Positions 1-9,151 of a stretch of 64,000 nt of DNA are shown piece by piece. Positions within the stretch are counted from its first letter, which is position 1. Every line of letters begins with the position of its first letter. The notes beneath the pieces are model-generated. The model made no database searches, had not been told where the DNA came from, and worked only from the letters and a program-made list of their open reading frames with translations. The DNA comes from Actibacterium atlanticum. GTDB lineage: Bacteria > Pseudomonadota > Alphaproteobacteria > Rhodobacterales > Rhodobacteraceae. The DNA lies in the NCBI RefSeq assembly GCF_000671395.1, contig NZ_AQQY01000003.1:1-64000 (forward strand). The letters run 5' to 3'. A program made the position numbers and the translations under genes.

Positions 1-42
1 GTCCAGAATCTCGCGGCCGATGATGTCGATGATGATGCTCAT
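1..42 (-). CDS. eno: Enolase, N-terminal 14 codons (runs off the window)
   Basis: Only the first 14 codons lie in the window. The peptide MSIIIDIIGREILD matches the conserved start of enolase, which turns 2-phosphoglycerate into phosphoenolpyruvate in glycolysis. The ATG at 42 lies 9 nt beyond the GAPDH stop, with a GAGG-type ribosome site inside the GAPDH stop region, so the two are probably co-transcribed and translationally linked. The identification rests on a short peptide plus the glycolytic context. Confidence 0.8.
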   Translation of the reverse strand, partial: MSIIIDIIGREILD

Positions 43-51
43 GGTAGTCCC

Positions 52-1053
52 TCAGGTAAGTTTGCCCAGTGCGACCGCTGTATCGGCCATGCGGTTTGAA
101 AAGCCCCATTCGTTGTCGTACCAGCTGAGGATGCGGACCATGTTGCCGTCCATGACTTTGGTCTGATCCATGTGGAAGATCGAGCTATGCGGGTCGTGGT
201 TGAAATCGACCGACACGTTGGACATTTCGGTATAGCCCAGAACACCGTTCAAAGGGCCGTCTGCGGCGGCTTTGATCGCTGCGTTGACCTCGTCGACTGT
301 GGTGTCGCGCGTGGCTTCAAACGTCAGGTCTACGACCGACACATTCGGGGTCGGAACGCGGATCGCTACGCCGTCCAGCTTGCCGTTCAGCTCGGGCAGA
401 ACCAGCCCCACCGCCTTGGCCGCGCCGGTCGAGGTCGGGATCATCGACATCGCCGCAGCACGTGCGCGATAGAGGTCAGAATGCATCGTATCCAGCGTCG
501 GCTGATCGCCGGTATAGCTGTGGATCGTGGTCATGAATCCGCGTTTGATTCCAATGGCATCGTTCAGAGCCTTGGCCACCGGAGACAGGCAGTTGGTGGT
601 GCAGGACGCGTTCGAAACCACCACGTCGTCGCCGGTCAGGCTGTCGTGGTTGACGCCGAAAACGATGGTCTTGTCGGCGCCCGCTGCGGGGGCCGAAACC
701 AGCACCCGGCTGGAGCCGTTTTCCAGGTGCAACGCGGCCTTGTCGCGGGCGGTGAAAATGCCGGTGCATTCCAGCGCGATGTCGACGTCGCCCCAAGGCA
801 GATCCTGCGGGTTGCGGATGGCCGTGACCTTGATTGGGCCGCGCCCGACGTCGATCCAGTCATCGCCGCTGGTGACCTGGCCGGGAAAGCGGCCATGAAC
901 ACTGTCAAACCGCACCAGATGCGCGTTGGTTTCCACCGGACCCAGATCGTTGATCGCAACGACCTCAATATCCGTGCGACCCGATTCCACGATCGCCCGC
1001 AGAACGTTACGCCCAATCCGCCCAAAGCCGTTGATGGCTACTTTTACGGTCAT
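52..1053 (-). CDS. gap: Type I glyceraldehyde-3-phosphate dehydrogenase
   Basis: 333 residues, the normal length for class I GAPDH. It oxidises glyceraldehyde-3-phosphate to 1,3-bisphosphoglycerate with NAD in the cytoplasm. The N-terminal Rossmann motif NGFGRIGR, the NAD-selecting Asp in AINDLG (about residue 36) and the active-site box SNASCTTNC with catalytic Cys151 are all present, as is the C-terminal [12 protein letters not shown] signature. A good GGAG ribosome site precedes the ATG. It sits between pyk (38 nt upstream) and eno (9 nt downstream) on the same strand, which suggests a lower-glycolysis transcription unit attached to the glycerol genes. Confidence 0.97.
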   Translation of the reverse strand: MTVKVAINGFGRIGRNVLRAIVESGRTDIEVVAINDLGPVETNAHLVRFDSVHGRFPGQVTSGDDWIDVGRGPIKVTAIRNPQDLPWGDVDIALECTGIFTARDKAALHLENGSSRVLVSAPAAGADKTIVFGVNHDSLTGDDVVVSNASCTTNCLSPVAKALNDAIGIKRGFMTTIHSYTGDQPTLDTMHSDLYRARAAAMSMIPTSTGAAKAVGLVLPELNGKLDGVAIRVPTPNVSVVDLTFEATRDTTVDEVNAAIKAAADGPLNGVLGYTEMSNVSVDFNHDPHSSIFHMDQTKVMDGNMVRILSWYDNEWGFSNRMADTAVALGKLT

Positions 1054-1091
1054 GGAGACTCTCCTTTTAATTGCTTAACTCCTTAGGGCAT

Positions 1092-2510
1092 TTATATGCG
1101 GGTGACCCTTAGGATGTTGGTTGTGCCGGCCTGACCAATCGGGACGCCAGCGGTAACAACGACCTCATCGTCGGGCTGAGCCAATGACAATTGTTTGCAC
1201 TGCTCAGACGCTGACTGAACGGCGTCTCTGAAATGTTCCGCCTGAGGAACGACAACACTTCGCAGCCCCCAGACAAGTGTGAGTAACCGCGCGGTTTGGA
1301 CGTTTGGCGTCATCGCGACAATCGGTTTTGCGGGCTTTTCACGCGCCACCAGAAACGCTGTCGTCCCTGATTGGGTGAAGCAACAGATCGCTGAAACACG
1401 AGCGCGGTCTGAGATTTCTCGCGCAGCCGCAGCGATGGCGTGGGAAGTATCAAGATCGTCCAGATCGTCACTGCGCTCTTTCATCAGCGCAGCGTATCTT
1501 GGATCGTTTTCCGTCTCATGGGCAACTGCGACCATGACACGCACTGCCTCAAGGGGGAATTTCCCCGCTGCGGTTTCGGCCGACAGCATGACGGCATCCG
1601 TCCCATCATAGATCGCCGTGGCAACATCTGACACTTCCGCTCGTGTCGGCACAGGTGCTTCAATCATGCTTTCCAGCATTTGCGTTGCAACAATGACGGG
1701 TTTGCCTGCGGCTTTGGCTTGCGCAAGCAAACTCTTTTGAATGCGCGGGACTTCCTGCACAGGCATCTCAACCCCCAAGTCCCCGCGTGCAACCATTATC
1801 CCATCGGCTTGCCGCAAGATCTGCGAATAATTCTCGACAGCAGCGGGTTTCTCGATTTTGGCGACAATTTTAGCGCGCCCTTTGAGTAGAGCCTGAGCTT
1901 CGGCCACATCTTCGGCGCGCTGCACGAAAGACAGGGCCAGCCAATCCACCCCCAGGTCACTTACAAACTCTAGATCTGCACGATCTTTGGAGCTAAGCGC
2001 ACTCAGGGGAAGCATCACATCTGGCAGATTCACACCTTTGCGATTCGAGATTTCACCCCCGATCTCAACCTTGCAGAGCACGTGTTCCTTGTGTGCCTTC
2101 TCCACACGCATTTCTATCTTGCCGTCATTCACCAAAATAGCAGACCCTTCACGTAGAGCGGAGATGACCTCGGGATGCGGAAGCTGAACGCGTTCAGCGC
2201 TTCCTAGCTGCGACTCCGTATCAAAGGTAAACTCCTGCCCGGGACGCAGCAAATACGGCCCTTCGGAAAACTCGCCGCAACGAATTTTAGGGCCCTGTAG
2301 ATCCGCGAGAATTCCGATTGGACGTCCTAAGACGCGCTCAGCATCACGAACCGCTTTGTGCATGGCAGCAATCGTGCTGTGATCACCGTGGCTCATGTTC
2401 AGACGAAAGACGTTAACGCCTGTCTCAGCTAAGCTCTGGACGACATTTGGATCGCAAGAGGCCGGACCTAGGGTGGCGACGATTTTTGTGTTGCGCGGGG
2501 GCTTAGACAT
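1092..2510 (-). CDS. pyk: Pyruvate kinase
   Basis: 472 residues, usual length for bacterial pyruvate kinase, which transfers phosphate from phosphoenolpyruvate to ADP. The N-terminal TKIVATLGPAS motif, the substrate and metal segment around AKIEKPAAVENY, and the MVARGDLGVEMP motif are intact, followed by a C-terminal allosteric-type domain. The start is only 9 nt after the alcohol dehydrogenase stop and has an AGGAG-like site inside that gap, so it is read as one operon with the glycerol genes upstream and gap/eno downstream. Confidence 0.97.
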   Translation of the reverse strand: MSKPPRNTKIVATLGPASCDPNVVQSLAETGVNVFRLNMSHGDHSTIAAMHKAVRDAERVLGRPIGILADLQGPKIRCGEFSEGPYLLRPGQEFTFDTESQLGSAERVQLPHPEVISALREGSAILVNDGKIEMRVEKAHKEHVLCKVEIGGEISNRKGVNLPDVMLPLSALSSKDRADLEFVSDLGVDWLALSFVQRAEDVAEAQALLKGRAKIVAKIEKPAAVENYSQILRQADGIMVARGDLGVEMPVQEVPRIQKSLLAQAKAAGKPVIVATQMLESMIEAPVPTRAEVSDVATAIYDGTDAVMLSAETAAGKFPLEAVRVMVAVAHETENDPRYAALMKERSDDLDDLDTSHAIAAAAREISDRARVSAICCFTQSGTTAFLVAREKPAKPIVAMTPNVQTARLLTLVWGLRSVVVPQAEHFRDAVQSASEQCKQLSLAQPDDEVVVTAGVPIGQAGTTNILRVTRI

Positions 2511-2519
2511 GTGTGTCTC

Positions 2520-3677
2520 CTAGTGAGCGGCATCGAGAATGATTTGAAAGTCTTCAGCCTCCAGGGTGACCGGATTCTTCCTGCTGGAGGAAGCTGCAAT
2601 CGCCTTGGCACTGATATCTTCAAAGTCTTGCTTGCGAAGCCCGAAAGCACGCAGACGTGGCAAGTTGTTAGCTGCGAGCCAAGCCTCAAAACCGGACAAC
2701 TCATCGGCTCCAGCATGCGGAGGATACACTTGTCCAATCGCCTCGACGCAATGATCAATCTTCACATGGTTGACAGATCCCGGAGCGGTCTTTGCCAAAT
2801 TGCGACGTAGCACTGGCGCCAGAAGTCGGCCACAAAGTGCACCGTGCGGTGCGTCATAGCGCCCTCCCAAAACGGAAGCCAAACCGTGCACAGCTCCTAA
2901 TCCACCGTTGGCCAGAGCTATTCCGCTGCAAAGGGCTGTCCAGGCCAAATTCCGGCGCGGACCCGTAGCGTTCGTGTCTTGGACACTCCGCATAGCACGC
3001 AGACTTAGCTCTAGATTAGAGGCTACAAGACCGTCAGTGAACGGCGTCGCATGTGACGAACAGAAGGCCTCGATACTTTGAACAACAGCGTCCAGCGCGG
3101 CATGCAGCAAAACGTTTACAGGTGCTCCCTGTAGTAGCAGTGGATCCACCAAGGCGACATCAGGGCAAAGTGCAAGTCCACGCAGGCTCAGCTTAGTTTG
3201 CGCACTGGGTAGCCCCAGAACCGCATTGGCAGTGACCTCGGCCCCTGTGCCAGCCGTTGTAGGCACGGCAATCAAGGGCAACGGCCAAGATCGTTCCAAA
3301 ACGCTCTCAGGTACATTTGATAGATCATCTGAAAGGGACACCCCCGCAGACAAGCACAGCTTGAGTGCTTTCCCGGTGTCCAGGACTGATCCTCCACCAC
3401 AGGCGACGACCGCCACTACGTTCAACCCTTCCAGCGAGCGAACGGCGTTGTTGACAGACGCCACTGTTGGCTCTTTGGGGCAAATGACTTCATTCAAGAC
3501 GAAGCCGTGATTGCGCAGATCCTTGGAAACCTCATTCGAAGCCGCCCCGGATTGCCCGCGCACAAACGCCACCACACCCTCGGCCTTTGGCAGGTGCCGT
3601 ACCAGCGCCGTACGCTGACCATCGCCAAACTGCACCCTTGTAGGCAGCGAAATCGAAAACCGTGTAGCGGGTAACAT
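2520..3677 (-). CDS. Iron-type (group III) alcohol dehydrogenase family protein
   Basis: 385 residues with the two-domain layout of iron-type alcohol dehydrogenases: an N-terminal nucleotide-binding part with GGGS (94-97) and the VPTTAGTGAEVT motif, and a C-terminal helical metal-binding domain. Expected metal ligands are Asp196, His264 (GAVHGLA) and His278 (APHGA), but the position normally held by the second ligand, His, is Gln200 (DAVVQSIE). Gln at this site occurs in some family branches, so metal type and activity are uncertain. It starts 3 nt after glpK and ends 9 nt before pyk. That context makes a role in glycerol, dihydroxyacetone or aldehyde metabolism plausible, but the substrate cannot be read from sequence. 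Confidence 0.85.
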   Translation of the reverse strand: MLPATRFSISLPTRVQFGDGQRTALVRHLPKAEGVVAFVRGQSGAASNEVSKDLRNHGFVLNEVICPKEPTVASVNNAVRSLEGLNVVAVVACGGGSVLDTGKALKLCLSAGVSLSDDLSNVPESVLERSWPLPLIAVPTTAGTGAEVTANAVLGLPSAQTKLSLRGLALCPDVALVDPLLLQGAPVNVLLHAALDAVVQSIEAFCSSHATPFTDGLVASNLELSLRAMRSVQDTNATGPRRNLAWTALCSGIALANGGLGAVHGLASVLGGRYDAPHGALCGRLLAPVLRRNLAKTAPGSVNHVKIDHCVEAIGQVYPPHAGADELSGFEAWLAANNLPRLRAFGLRKQDFEDISAKAIAASSSRKNPVTLEAEDFQIILDAAH

Positions 3678-3680
3678 ATG

Positions 3681-5168
3681 TTAGTACCCCAGAGTTGAGG
3701 TAACAGCACGACGCCATGTGTCCAGTTTGGCATCGCGTTCATCAGGTGCCATTGATGGGCGGAACTCTCGGTCCAGCGCCCAGCCATTGGCAAATTCTTG
3801 CTGGCTGGGCATCGCCCCTATCTTCATGCCAGCTAGCCAGGCCACGCCCAACGCCGTGGTTTCCAGCACCTTGGGCCGGTCCACTGGCGCGCCGATTATG
3901 TCAGCCAGAAACTGCATGGCATAATCTGAAGCGCTCATGCCACCATCGACGCGCAGCACCTGGCGCGTTCCTTTGGGTACCCAGTCAGCCTTCATGGCGT
4001 CCAACAGATCGCGCGTCTGATAGGCCACGCTCTCCAGCGCGGCTTTGGCCAGTTCATTTGGCCCCGAATTACGCGTCAAGCCAAAGATCGCACCCCGGCA
4101 CTCGGGGTTCCAATAGGGCGCGCCAAGTCCGGTAAAGGCAGGCACCAGAACCACCGATTGCGCCGGGTCAGCCTGTTCGGCCAATCCTTGGGTTTCGGAA
4201 GCCTCGCGGATGATCTTCAGCCCATCTCTCAGCCATTGCACCACGGCGCCCGCGATAAAGATCGACCCTTCCAAAGCATAGGTCGGTTTACCGTCCAGCT
4301 GATAGGCGATGGTCGTCAATAAGCGGTTTTTTGACTGCACCGGCGTGTTGCCTGTGTTCAACAACGCGAAACATCCTGTGCCGTAGGTGGATTTCAACAT
4401 ACCTGGCTCAAAACAAGCTTGCCCTAAAGTAGCCGCCTGCTGATCCCCGGCAACGCCGCAAATCGGGATTTCACGACCGAACAGATCTGCTCGGCTGGAA
4501 CCGAAATCGGCGGCGCTGTCTTTGACCTCGGGCAGCATTTCGACCGGGATGTCAAAAAGGTCACAGATGGTCTGGCTCCAGCGACCCTTTCGGATGTCAT
4601 AAAGCATCGTGCGTGCAGCATTAGTGGCGTCAGTTGCGTGAACTTTACCGCCGGTCAGCTTCCAAATCAGATAGGTATCGACCGTGCCAAACAGAAGTTC
4701 TCCTCGACGCGCTTGATCACGAGCTCCGTCGACATGATCCAAAATCCATTTCAACTTGGTCGAGGAAAAGTAGGGATCGACCAATAGCCCGGTGCGGTCG
4801 GCGAACATACCAGCATGGCCCGCTTCGCGGAGGCTCTTGCAATAATCCGCCGTGCGACGGTCTTGCCAGACAATCGCATTGTGAATGGCCTGACCGGTGA
4901 ATCTGTTCCAAACCACGGTTGTTTCACGCTGGTTGGTGATTCCGATGGAAATGATGTCTTTTGCATCAACCCCGGCGCGTTCAATCACTGCACGGCAGGT
5001 GCCGGCAACGGTGGCCCACAAGTCATCGGGGTCGTGCTCCACCCAACCCGATTGCGGGAAATTTTGCGGGAATTCTTCTTGCGACGTTGCGACCGGGGTC
5101 AGCGCTTCGTCAAACAAGATGGCCCGGGTGGACGTGGTGCCTTGATCAATCGCCATTACGTATTTCAT
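3681..5168 (-). CDS. glpK: Glycerol kinase
   Basis: 495 residues, typical for glycerol kinase of the FGGY family, which phosphorylates glycerol at the sn-3 position with ATP. The N-terminal phosphate-binding segment [15 protein letters not shown], the WQDRRT region and the C-terminal nucleotide-binding block with [12 protein letters not shown] are intact. It follows the glycerol transporter genes on the same strand after a 150-nt gap that carries a stem-loop, and is tightly linked to the dehydrogenase and pyk downstream. Its product feeds GlpD, encoded at the head of the run. Confidence 0.97.
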   Translation of the reverse strand: MKYVMAIDQGTTSTRAILFDEALTPVATSQEEFPQNFPQSGWVEHDPDDLWATVAGTCRAVIERAGVDAKDIISIGITNQRETTVVWNRFTGQAIHNAIVWQDRRTADYCKSLREAGHAGMFADRTGLLVDPYFSSTKLKWILDHVDGARDQARRGELLFGTVDTYLIWKLTGGKVHATDATNAARTMLYDIRKGRWSQTICDLFDIPVEMLPEVKDSAADFGSSRADLFGREIPICGVAGDQQAATLGQACFEPGMLKSTYGTGCFALLNTGNTPVQSKNRLLTTIAYQLDGKPTYALEGSIFIAGAVVQWLRDGLKIIREASETQGLAEQADPAQSVVLVPAFTGLGAPYWNPECRGAIFGLTRNSGPNELAKAALESVAYQTRDLLDAMKADWVPKGTRQVLRVDGGMSASDYAMQFLADIIGAPVDRPKVLETTALGVAWLAGMKIGAMPSQQEFANGWALDREFRPSMAPDERDAKLDTWRRAVTSTLGY

Positions 5169-5272
5169 TTCGCTGTCTCGTCAGTGCAAAGGGCGTCGAA
5201 AAAGAGAGCGGTGGCAACACCGCCCCAAGGTTCAGTCTGGCTACGCGCCGTCAGTGAGATAGATGTATGAGT

Positions 5273-5307
5273 GACGCAGGGCACACGATTGGTGTGCGCC
5301 CCGCGTC
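5273..5307 (-). terminator. Stem-loop between glpV and glpK
   Basis: Outer arms GACGC and GCGTC and inner arms GCACAC and GTGTGC form an imperfect hairpin just past the glpV stop codon on the transcribed strand. No run of U follows, so it is more likely a stabiliser of the upstream binding-protein mRNA or an RNA processing site than a full terminator. The structure is seen in the sequence; its role is inferred. Confidence 0.45.
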
Positions 5308-5318
5308 GGGGAGGAGAC

Positions 5319-7040
5319 TTACTGCCAAGACTTGATCAGCTCGTCATAGGAGACGGTGACCGGAGTCTCGTCCTCGTTGTCCAGCTTGGCGTAAGGTGCG
5401 CCAGGCTGCGAGAACCAGTAGTCGGCTTCCTGTTCGTCGTTCAGTTTGGGACCAAGGTCTCCCTGAACACCCGCACGTTCCAGACGGCTCAGAACACGTT
5501 CCTGATCGGAACACAGTGCATCCAAAGCTTCTTGTGCGGTCTTGGCACCCGACATTGCGTCGCCAATGTTCTGCCACCACAGCTGTGCCAGCTTGGGGTA
5601 GTCAGGAACGTTGGTACCGGTGGGCGACCACTGAACACGGGCAGGCGAACGGTAGAATTCTACCAGACCGCCCAGCTTGTCAGCACGATCGGTGAAGTGC
5701 TGGCTGTCGATGGTCGACTCGCGGATGAAGGTCAGACCTACGTCCGATTTCTTCAGGTCGACGGTTTTCGAAACCACGAACTGGGCATAGAGCCAAGCCG
5801 CTTTGGCACGATCCACCGGGGTGGATTCCATCAGAGTCCACGAACCTGCATCCTGGTAACCAATCTTCTGGCCTTCTTTCCAGTATGCCCCGTGCGGCGA
5901 AGGTGCCATACGCCATTTGGGCGTGCCATCTTCGTTCATCACAGGCAGATCAGGCTCTACGGTGGCCGCAGTAAAGGCAGTGTACCAGAACATCTGCTGA
6001 GCTACGTTACCCTGCGCCGGGATTGGGCCCGCTTCAGAGAACGTCATACCAGCAGCGGCAGGCGGCGAGTATTTTTGCAGCCATTCGATCGCTTTGTTCA
6101 CAGCGTAAACAGCAGCAGGCGAGTTAGTTGCACCCCCACGCGCCACGCAAGAGCCGGTTGGCTGCGAGTTTTCGTTTACACGAATACCCCATTCGTCGAC
6201 AGGCAGGCCGTTCGGCTCACCTGCGTCGCCCATGCCAGCCATGGACATCCACGCGTCAGTGTAACGCCAGCCCAGCGACGGGTCTTTTTTACCGTAGTCC
6301 ATGTTACCAAAGACTTCGCCATCCACACCCAGGTGGCTCAGATCACGTCCGGTGAAAAACTCTGCGATGTCTTCATAAGCGGACCAGTTGACCGGAACAC
6401 CAAGATCATAGCCAAAAGCGGCTTTGAAATCTTCTTGGTTCTTGGGATCGTTGAACCAATCGTAACGGAACCAGTAAAGGTTCGCGAACTGCTGGGTCGG
6501 CAATTGGTACAATTTACCATCGGGGCCAGTGGTGAAGCTGGTCCCGATAAAGTCTTCGAGGTCCAGTGTCGGCAGGGTCACTTCAGAACCCTCGCCAGCC
6601 ATCCAGTCAGTCAGGTTACGCACCTGCTTGTAGCGCCAGTGAGTACCGATCAGGTCGGAGTCATTGATATAGGCGTCATAGATGTTTTCACCCGACTGCA
6701 TTTGCGTTTGCAGCTTTTCAACAACGTCACCTTCGCCGATCAGGTCATGAGTGACCTTGATACCAGTGATGGCTTCGAATGCAGGTGCAAGGACTTCACT
6801 TTCGTATTGATGGGTCGCAATGGTCTCTGAGACCACTTTGATGTCCATGCCTTCAAACGGAGCAGCTGCGTCGATGAAAAACTTCATCTCAGCTTCCTGC
6901 TCGGCCCGTGACAACACAGACAAGCCGCCAATTTCACCATCCAGGAACGCTTTTGCGGCATCCATGTCTGCAAAAGCAGGTCCGCTTAGCATACCAGTGG
7001 CCAAGACCACAGCTGTGCTTGATTTAAGCGATAATTTCAT
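5319..7040 (-). CDS. glpV: Glycerol ABC transporter, periplasmic substrate-binding protein
   Basis: 573 residues when started at the ATG at 7040, which has a strong GGAGGAAATA ribosome site directly upstream; an in-frame extension to 7175 exists but lacks one. The N-terminus (MKLSLKSSTAVVLATGMLSG, then PAFA before DMDAA) is a Sec signal peptide. The rest resembles the large extracellular solute-binding proteins of the Rhizobium-type glycerol importer, with the segment TDAWMSMAGMGD and a C-terminal WAY-type helical region. It should bind glycerol in the periplasm and deliver it to the GlpP/GlpQ channel. The family and context are firm; ligand specificity is inferred from glpK and glpD in the same run. 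Confidence 0.93.
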   Translation of the reverse strand: MKLSLKSSTAVVLATGMLSGPAFADMDAAKAFLDGEIGGLSVLSRAEQEAEMKFFIDAAAPFEGMDIKVVSETIATHQYESEVLAPAFEAITGIKVTHDLIGEGDVVEKLQTQMQSGENIYDAYINDSDLIGTHWRYKQVRNLTDWMAGEGSEVTLPTLDLEDFIGTSFTTGPDGKLYQLPTQQFANLYWFRYDWFNDPKNQEDFKAAFGYDLGVPVNWSAYEDIAEFFTGRDLSHLGVDGEVFGNMDYGKKDPSLGWRYTDAWMSMAGMGDAGEPNGLPVDEWGIRVNENSQPTGSCVARGGATNSPAAVYAVNKAIEWLQKYSPPAAAGMTFSEAGPIPAQGNVAQQMFWYTAFTAATVEPDLPVMNEDGTPKWRMAPSPHGAYWKEGQKIGYQDAGSWTLMESTPVDRAKAAWLYAQFVVSKTVDLKKSDVGLTFIRESTIDSQHFTDRADKLGGLVEFYRSPARVQWSPTGTNVPDYPKLAQLWWQNIGDAMSGAKTAQEALDALCSDQERVLSRLERAGVQGDLGPKLNDEQEADYWFSQPGAPYAKLDNEDETPVTVSYDELIKSWQ

Positions 7041-7075
7041 TATTTCCTCCCTATCGGAAACTCTGGTTTCTAAAA

Positions 7076-7110
7076 GGCACCCCGAAGACCCGCTACGTCC
7101 GAGGGGTGCC
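7076..7110 (-). terminator. Hairpin with U-run between glpU and glpV
   Basis: Perfect 8-bp arms GGCACCCC (7076-7083) and GGGGTGCC (7103-7110) enclose a 19-nt loop. On the minus strand the stem is followed by TTTTAG, as in an intrinsic terminator. It lies inside the operon just ahead of the binding-protein gene. It may be a partial terminator or an mRNA end-protecting structure that sets the ratio of binding protein to membrane components. Confidence 0.55.
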
Positions 7111-7122
7111 GCCTTGCTTCTC

Positions 7123-7395
7123 TTAGACCCACCGAAAAACGACGAGCGCATAAGCGATGCAAACTGCCAGCGCATATGGTTGGTTTACGCTGACCACTCC
7201 CAGCCAGGCCAAATTGATAAAGGCCGAGCCGAGCAGTGTGATAAAGAGACGATCTCCTCTCGTCGTCTCCATTCCCAACACGCCCTTGCGGGGTGTTTCG
7301 GGGAATTTGACAGCCAGAACGCTGAAGATAACCAGCGTCGTGACGATGATGATGAAGAACGCGGCGGTCGGCCAAGTCCAAGCCATCCAATCCAT
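7123..7395 (-). CDS. glpU: Small integral membrane protein of the glycerol transporter operon (DUF2160-like)
   Basis: 90 residues with two or three hydrophobic segments (about 8-30, 50-68 and 72-88) and a short charged loop FPETPRKG. It matches the small membrane protein of unknown function that lies between the second permease and the binding protein in glycerol ABC operons of Rhizobium and roseobacters (glpU there). It is transcribed with glpQ (22 nt upstream) and glpV. It could be an accessory subunit of the transporter; nothing in the sequence proves it. Confidence 0.8.
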   Translation of the reverse strand: MDWMAWTWPTAAFFIIIVTTLVIFSVLAVKFPETPRKGVLGMETTRGDRLFITLLGSAFINLAWLGVVSVNQPYALAVCIAYALVVFRWV

Positions 7396-7417
7396 GTGTT
7401 TGTCCTCCTGTTTCCGG

Positions 7418-8278
7418 TTACACGCGGCCTAGGGCAAAGCCCTTGGCGATGTAGTTACGTACGAAGTAGATGACCAAGGCGCCGGGCACGATCGTCAGGA
7501 CACCGGCGGCGGCCAATACGCCCCAGTCAATACCGGCTGCGCCTTGGGTCCGAGTCATGATGGCCGCGATTGGTTTGGCGTCCACAGTGGTAAGGGTGCG
7601 GCTCAGCAACAACTCAACCCAGCTGAACATGAAGCAGAAGAACGCAGCCACACCAATACCTGACGAAATCAGGGGCATGAAGATTTTGACGAAGAACTTT
7701 CCGAAGGAATAACCATCGATATACGCCGTCTCGTCGATCTCTTTGGGGACTCCACGCATGAAGCCTTCAAGGATCCATACAGCAAGAGGCACGTTGAACA
7801 AACAGTGCGCCAACGCCACAGCAATGTGTGTATCGAACAGGCCGACAGACGAGTACAGCTGGAAGAACGGCAAGGCGAACACAGCAGGCGGAGCCATGCG
7901 GTTGGTCAGCAACCAGAAGAACAAATGCTTGTCACCCATGAAGGTATACCGGCTGAAAGCGTAAGCCGCAGGCAGCGCCACCATCAGGCTGATCGCGGTG
8001 TTCAACACCACATAAATCAGCGAGTTCACATACCCCATGTACCAGGCCGGATCCGTCAGGATCGTCGCATAGTTGGCCAATGTCAGATCATTAGGCCATA
8101 GGGTAAAGGTGTTCAGGATCTCTGTGTTGGTTTTCAGGCTCATGTTCAGAAGCCAGTAGATCGGCAACAACATGAACAGCAGATAGAGGCTCATCACGAC
8201 CGTTGAGGTCTTGACCCTGAACCGAGGTTTTGCGCGCCTTTTGGGGGCTGTCAGGGTTTGAATAGTTGCGTCAGTCAT
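7418..8278 (-). CDS. glpQ: Glycerol ABC transporter permease (MalG-like)
   Basis: 286 residues, six predicted membrane segments, and a cytoplasmic N-terminal arm rich in basic residues. The EAA loop that docks on the ATPases is visible as EGFMRGVPKEIDETAYIDGYS followed by the KIFMPL segment, the hallmark of binding-protein-dependent permeases. It pairs with GlpP, whose stop is 3 nt upstream of this start, to form the glycerol channel in the inner membrane. Confidence 0.95.
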   Translation of the reverse strand: MTDATIQTLTAPKRRAKPRFRVKTSTVVMSLYLLFMLLPIYWLLNMSLKTNTEILNTFTLWPNDLTLANYATILTDPAWYMGYVNSLIYVVLNTAISLMVALPAAYAFSRYTFMGDKHLFFWLLTNRMAPPAVFALPFFQLYSSVGLFDTHIAVALAHCLFNVPLAVWILEGFMRGVPKEIDETAYIDGYSFGKFFVKIFMPLISSGIGVAAFFCFMFSWVELLLSRTLTTVDAKPIAAIMTRTQGAAGIDWGVLAAAGVLTIVPGALVIYFVRNYIAKGFALGRV

Positions 8279-8281
8279 TGA

Positions 8282-9151
8282 TCAGCCCTCCTTTTTGTCC
8301 ATGGCGGTCATGACGGTGTAGAACACGTACGAGATCGTCAGAATGACCAGATAATACATGATCGAGAACGCAGCAGCCGGGCCCAGATCGAACTGACCAA
8401 GTGCCATTTTCACGAGGTCGATCGACAGCAGGGTTGTAGCGTTGCCGGGGCCACCGCCGGTCACGACGAACGGCTCTGTGTAGATCATGAAGCTGTCCAT
8501 AAAGCGCAGCAGGATGGCGATCATCAGCACGCCCATCATCTTGGGCAACTCGATATAGCGGAATACATTCCAACGTGACGCCTGATCAATTTTGGCCGCT
8601 TGATAGTACGCATCCGGGATGGATTTCAGGCCGGCAAAAGCGAGCAAAGCGACCAGAGAGGTCCAGTGCCACACATCCATAACGATGATCGTCGCCCAGG
8701 CCGAGAATATATCCTGTGTATAGTTATACTCGATCCCAAGCAGGTCCAGCGTATAGCCCAGCAGGCCAATATCGACACGACCAAAGATTTGCCAAATCGT
8801 GCCAACAACGTTCCACGGGATCAGCAGCGGCAAGGACATCAGCACCAGACAAAAGCTGGACCAAAACCCGCTTTTGGGCATGTGCAGCGCAACGAAAATA
8901 CCCAACGGCACTTCGATGGCCAGAATGATGCCCGAGAACATCAGTTGACGCACCAGCGCATCCCACATCCGTTCCGATTGCAGCATCTCAGCGTACCATT
9001 CCAGACCCGCCCAGAAGAACTTGTTGTTCCCGAACGTATCCTGAACCGAGTAGTTCACGACCGTCATCACCGGCAACACCGCCGAGAAGGCGACCAGCAC
9101 CAGAACCGGTAGTACCAGGAACCATGCCTTTTGATTGAGTGTCTTATCCAT
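8282..9151 (-). CDS. glpP: Glycerol ABC transporter permease (MalF-like)
   Basis: 289 residues with six membrane segments starting at about residue 10. The EAA-type loop AGLKSIPDAYYQAAKIDQAS then FRYIELP is clear. The start codon overlaps the end of glpT by one base and glpQ follows after 3 nt, so the subunits are made as a coupled set. It forms the membrane channel with GlpQ. Confidence 0.95.
   Translation of the reverse strand: MDKTLNQKAWFLVLPVLVLVAFSAVLPVMTVVNYSVQDTFGNNKFFWAGLEWYAEMLQSERMWDALVRQLMFSGIILAIEVPLGIFVALHMPKSGFWSSFCLVLMSLPLLIPWNVVGTIWQIFGRVDIGLLGYTLDLLGIEYNYTQDIFSAWATIIVMDVWHWTSLVALLAFAGLKSIPDAYYQAAKIDQASRWNVFRYIELPKMMGVLMIAILLRFMDSFMIYTEPFVVTGGGPGNATTLLSIDLVKMALGQFDLGPAAAFSIMYYLVILTISYVFYTVMTAMDKKEG

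Noticed and set aside
172-1086. 304-codon plus-strand frame opposite gap
   Set aside because: Shadow frame; gap has full catalytic motifs on the other strand.
5271-6830. 519-codon plus-strand frame opposite glpV
   Set aside because: Antisense to a clear binding-protein gene with signal peptide; the peptide has no domain and odd composition.
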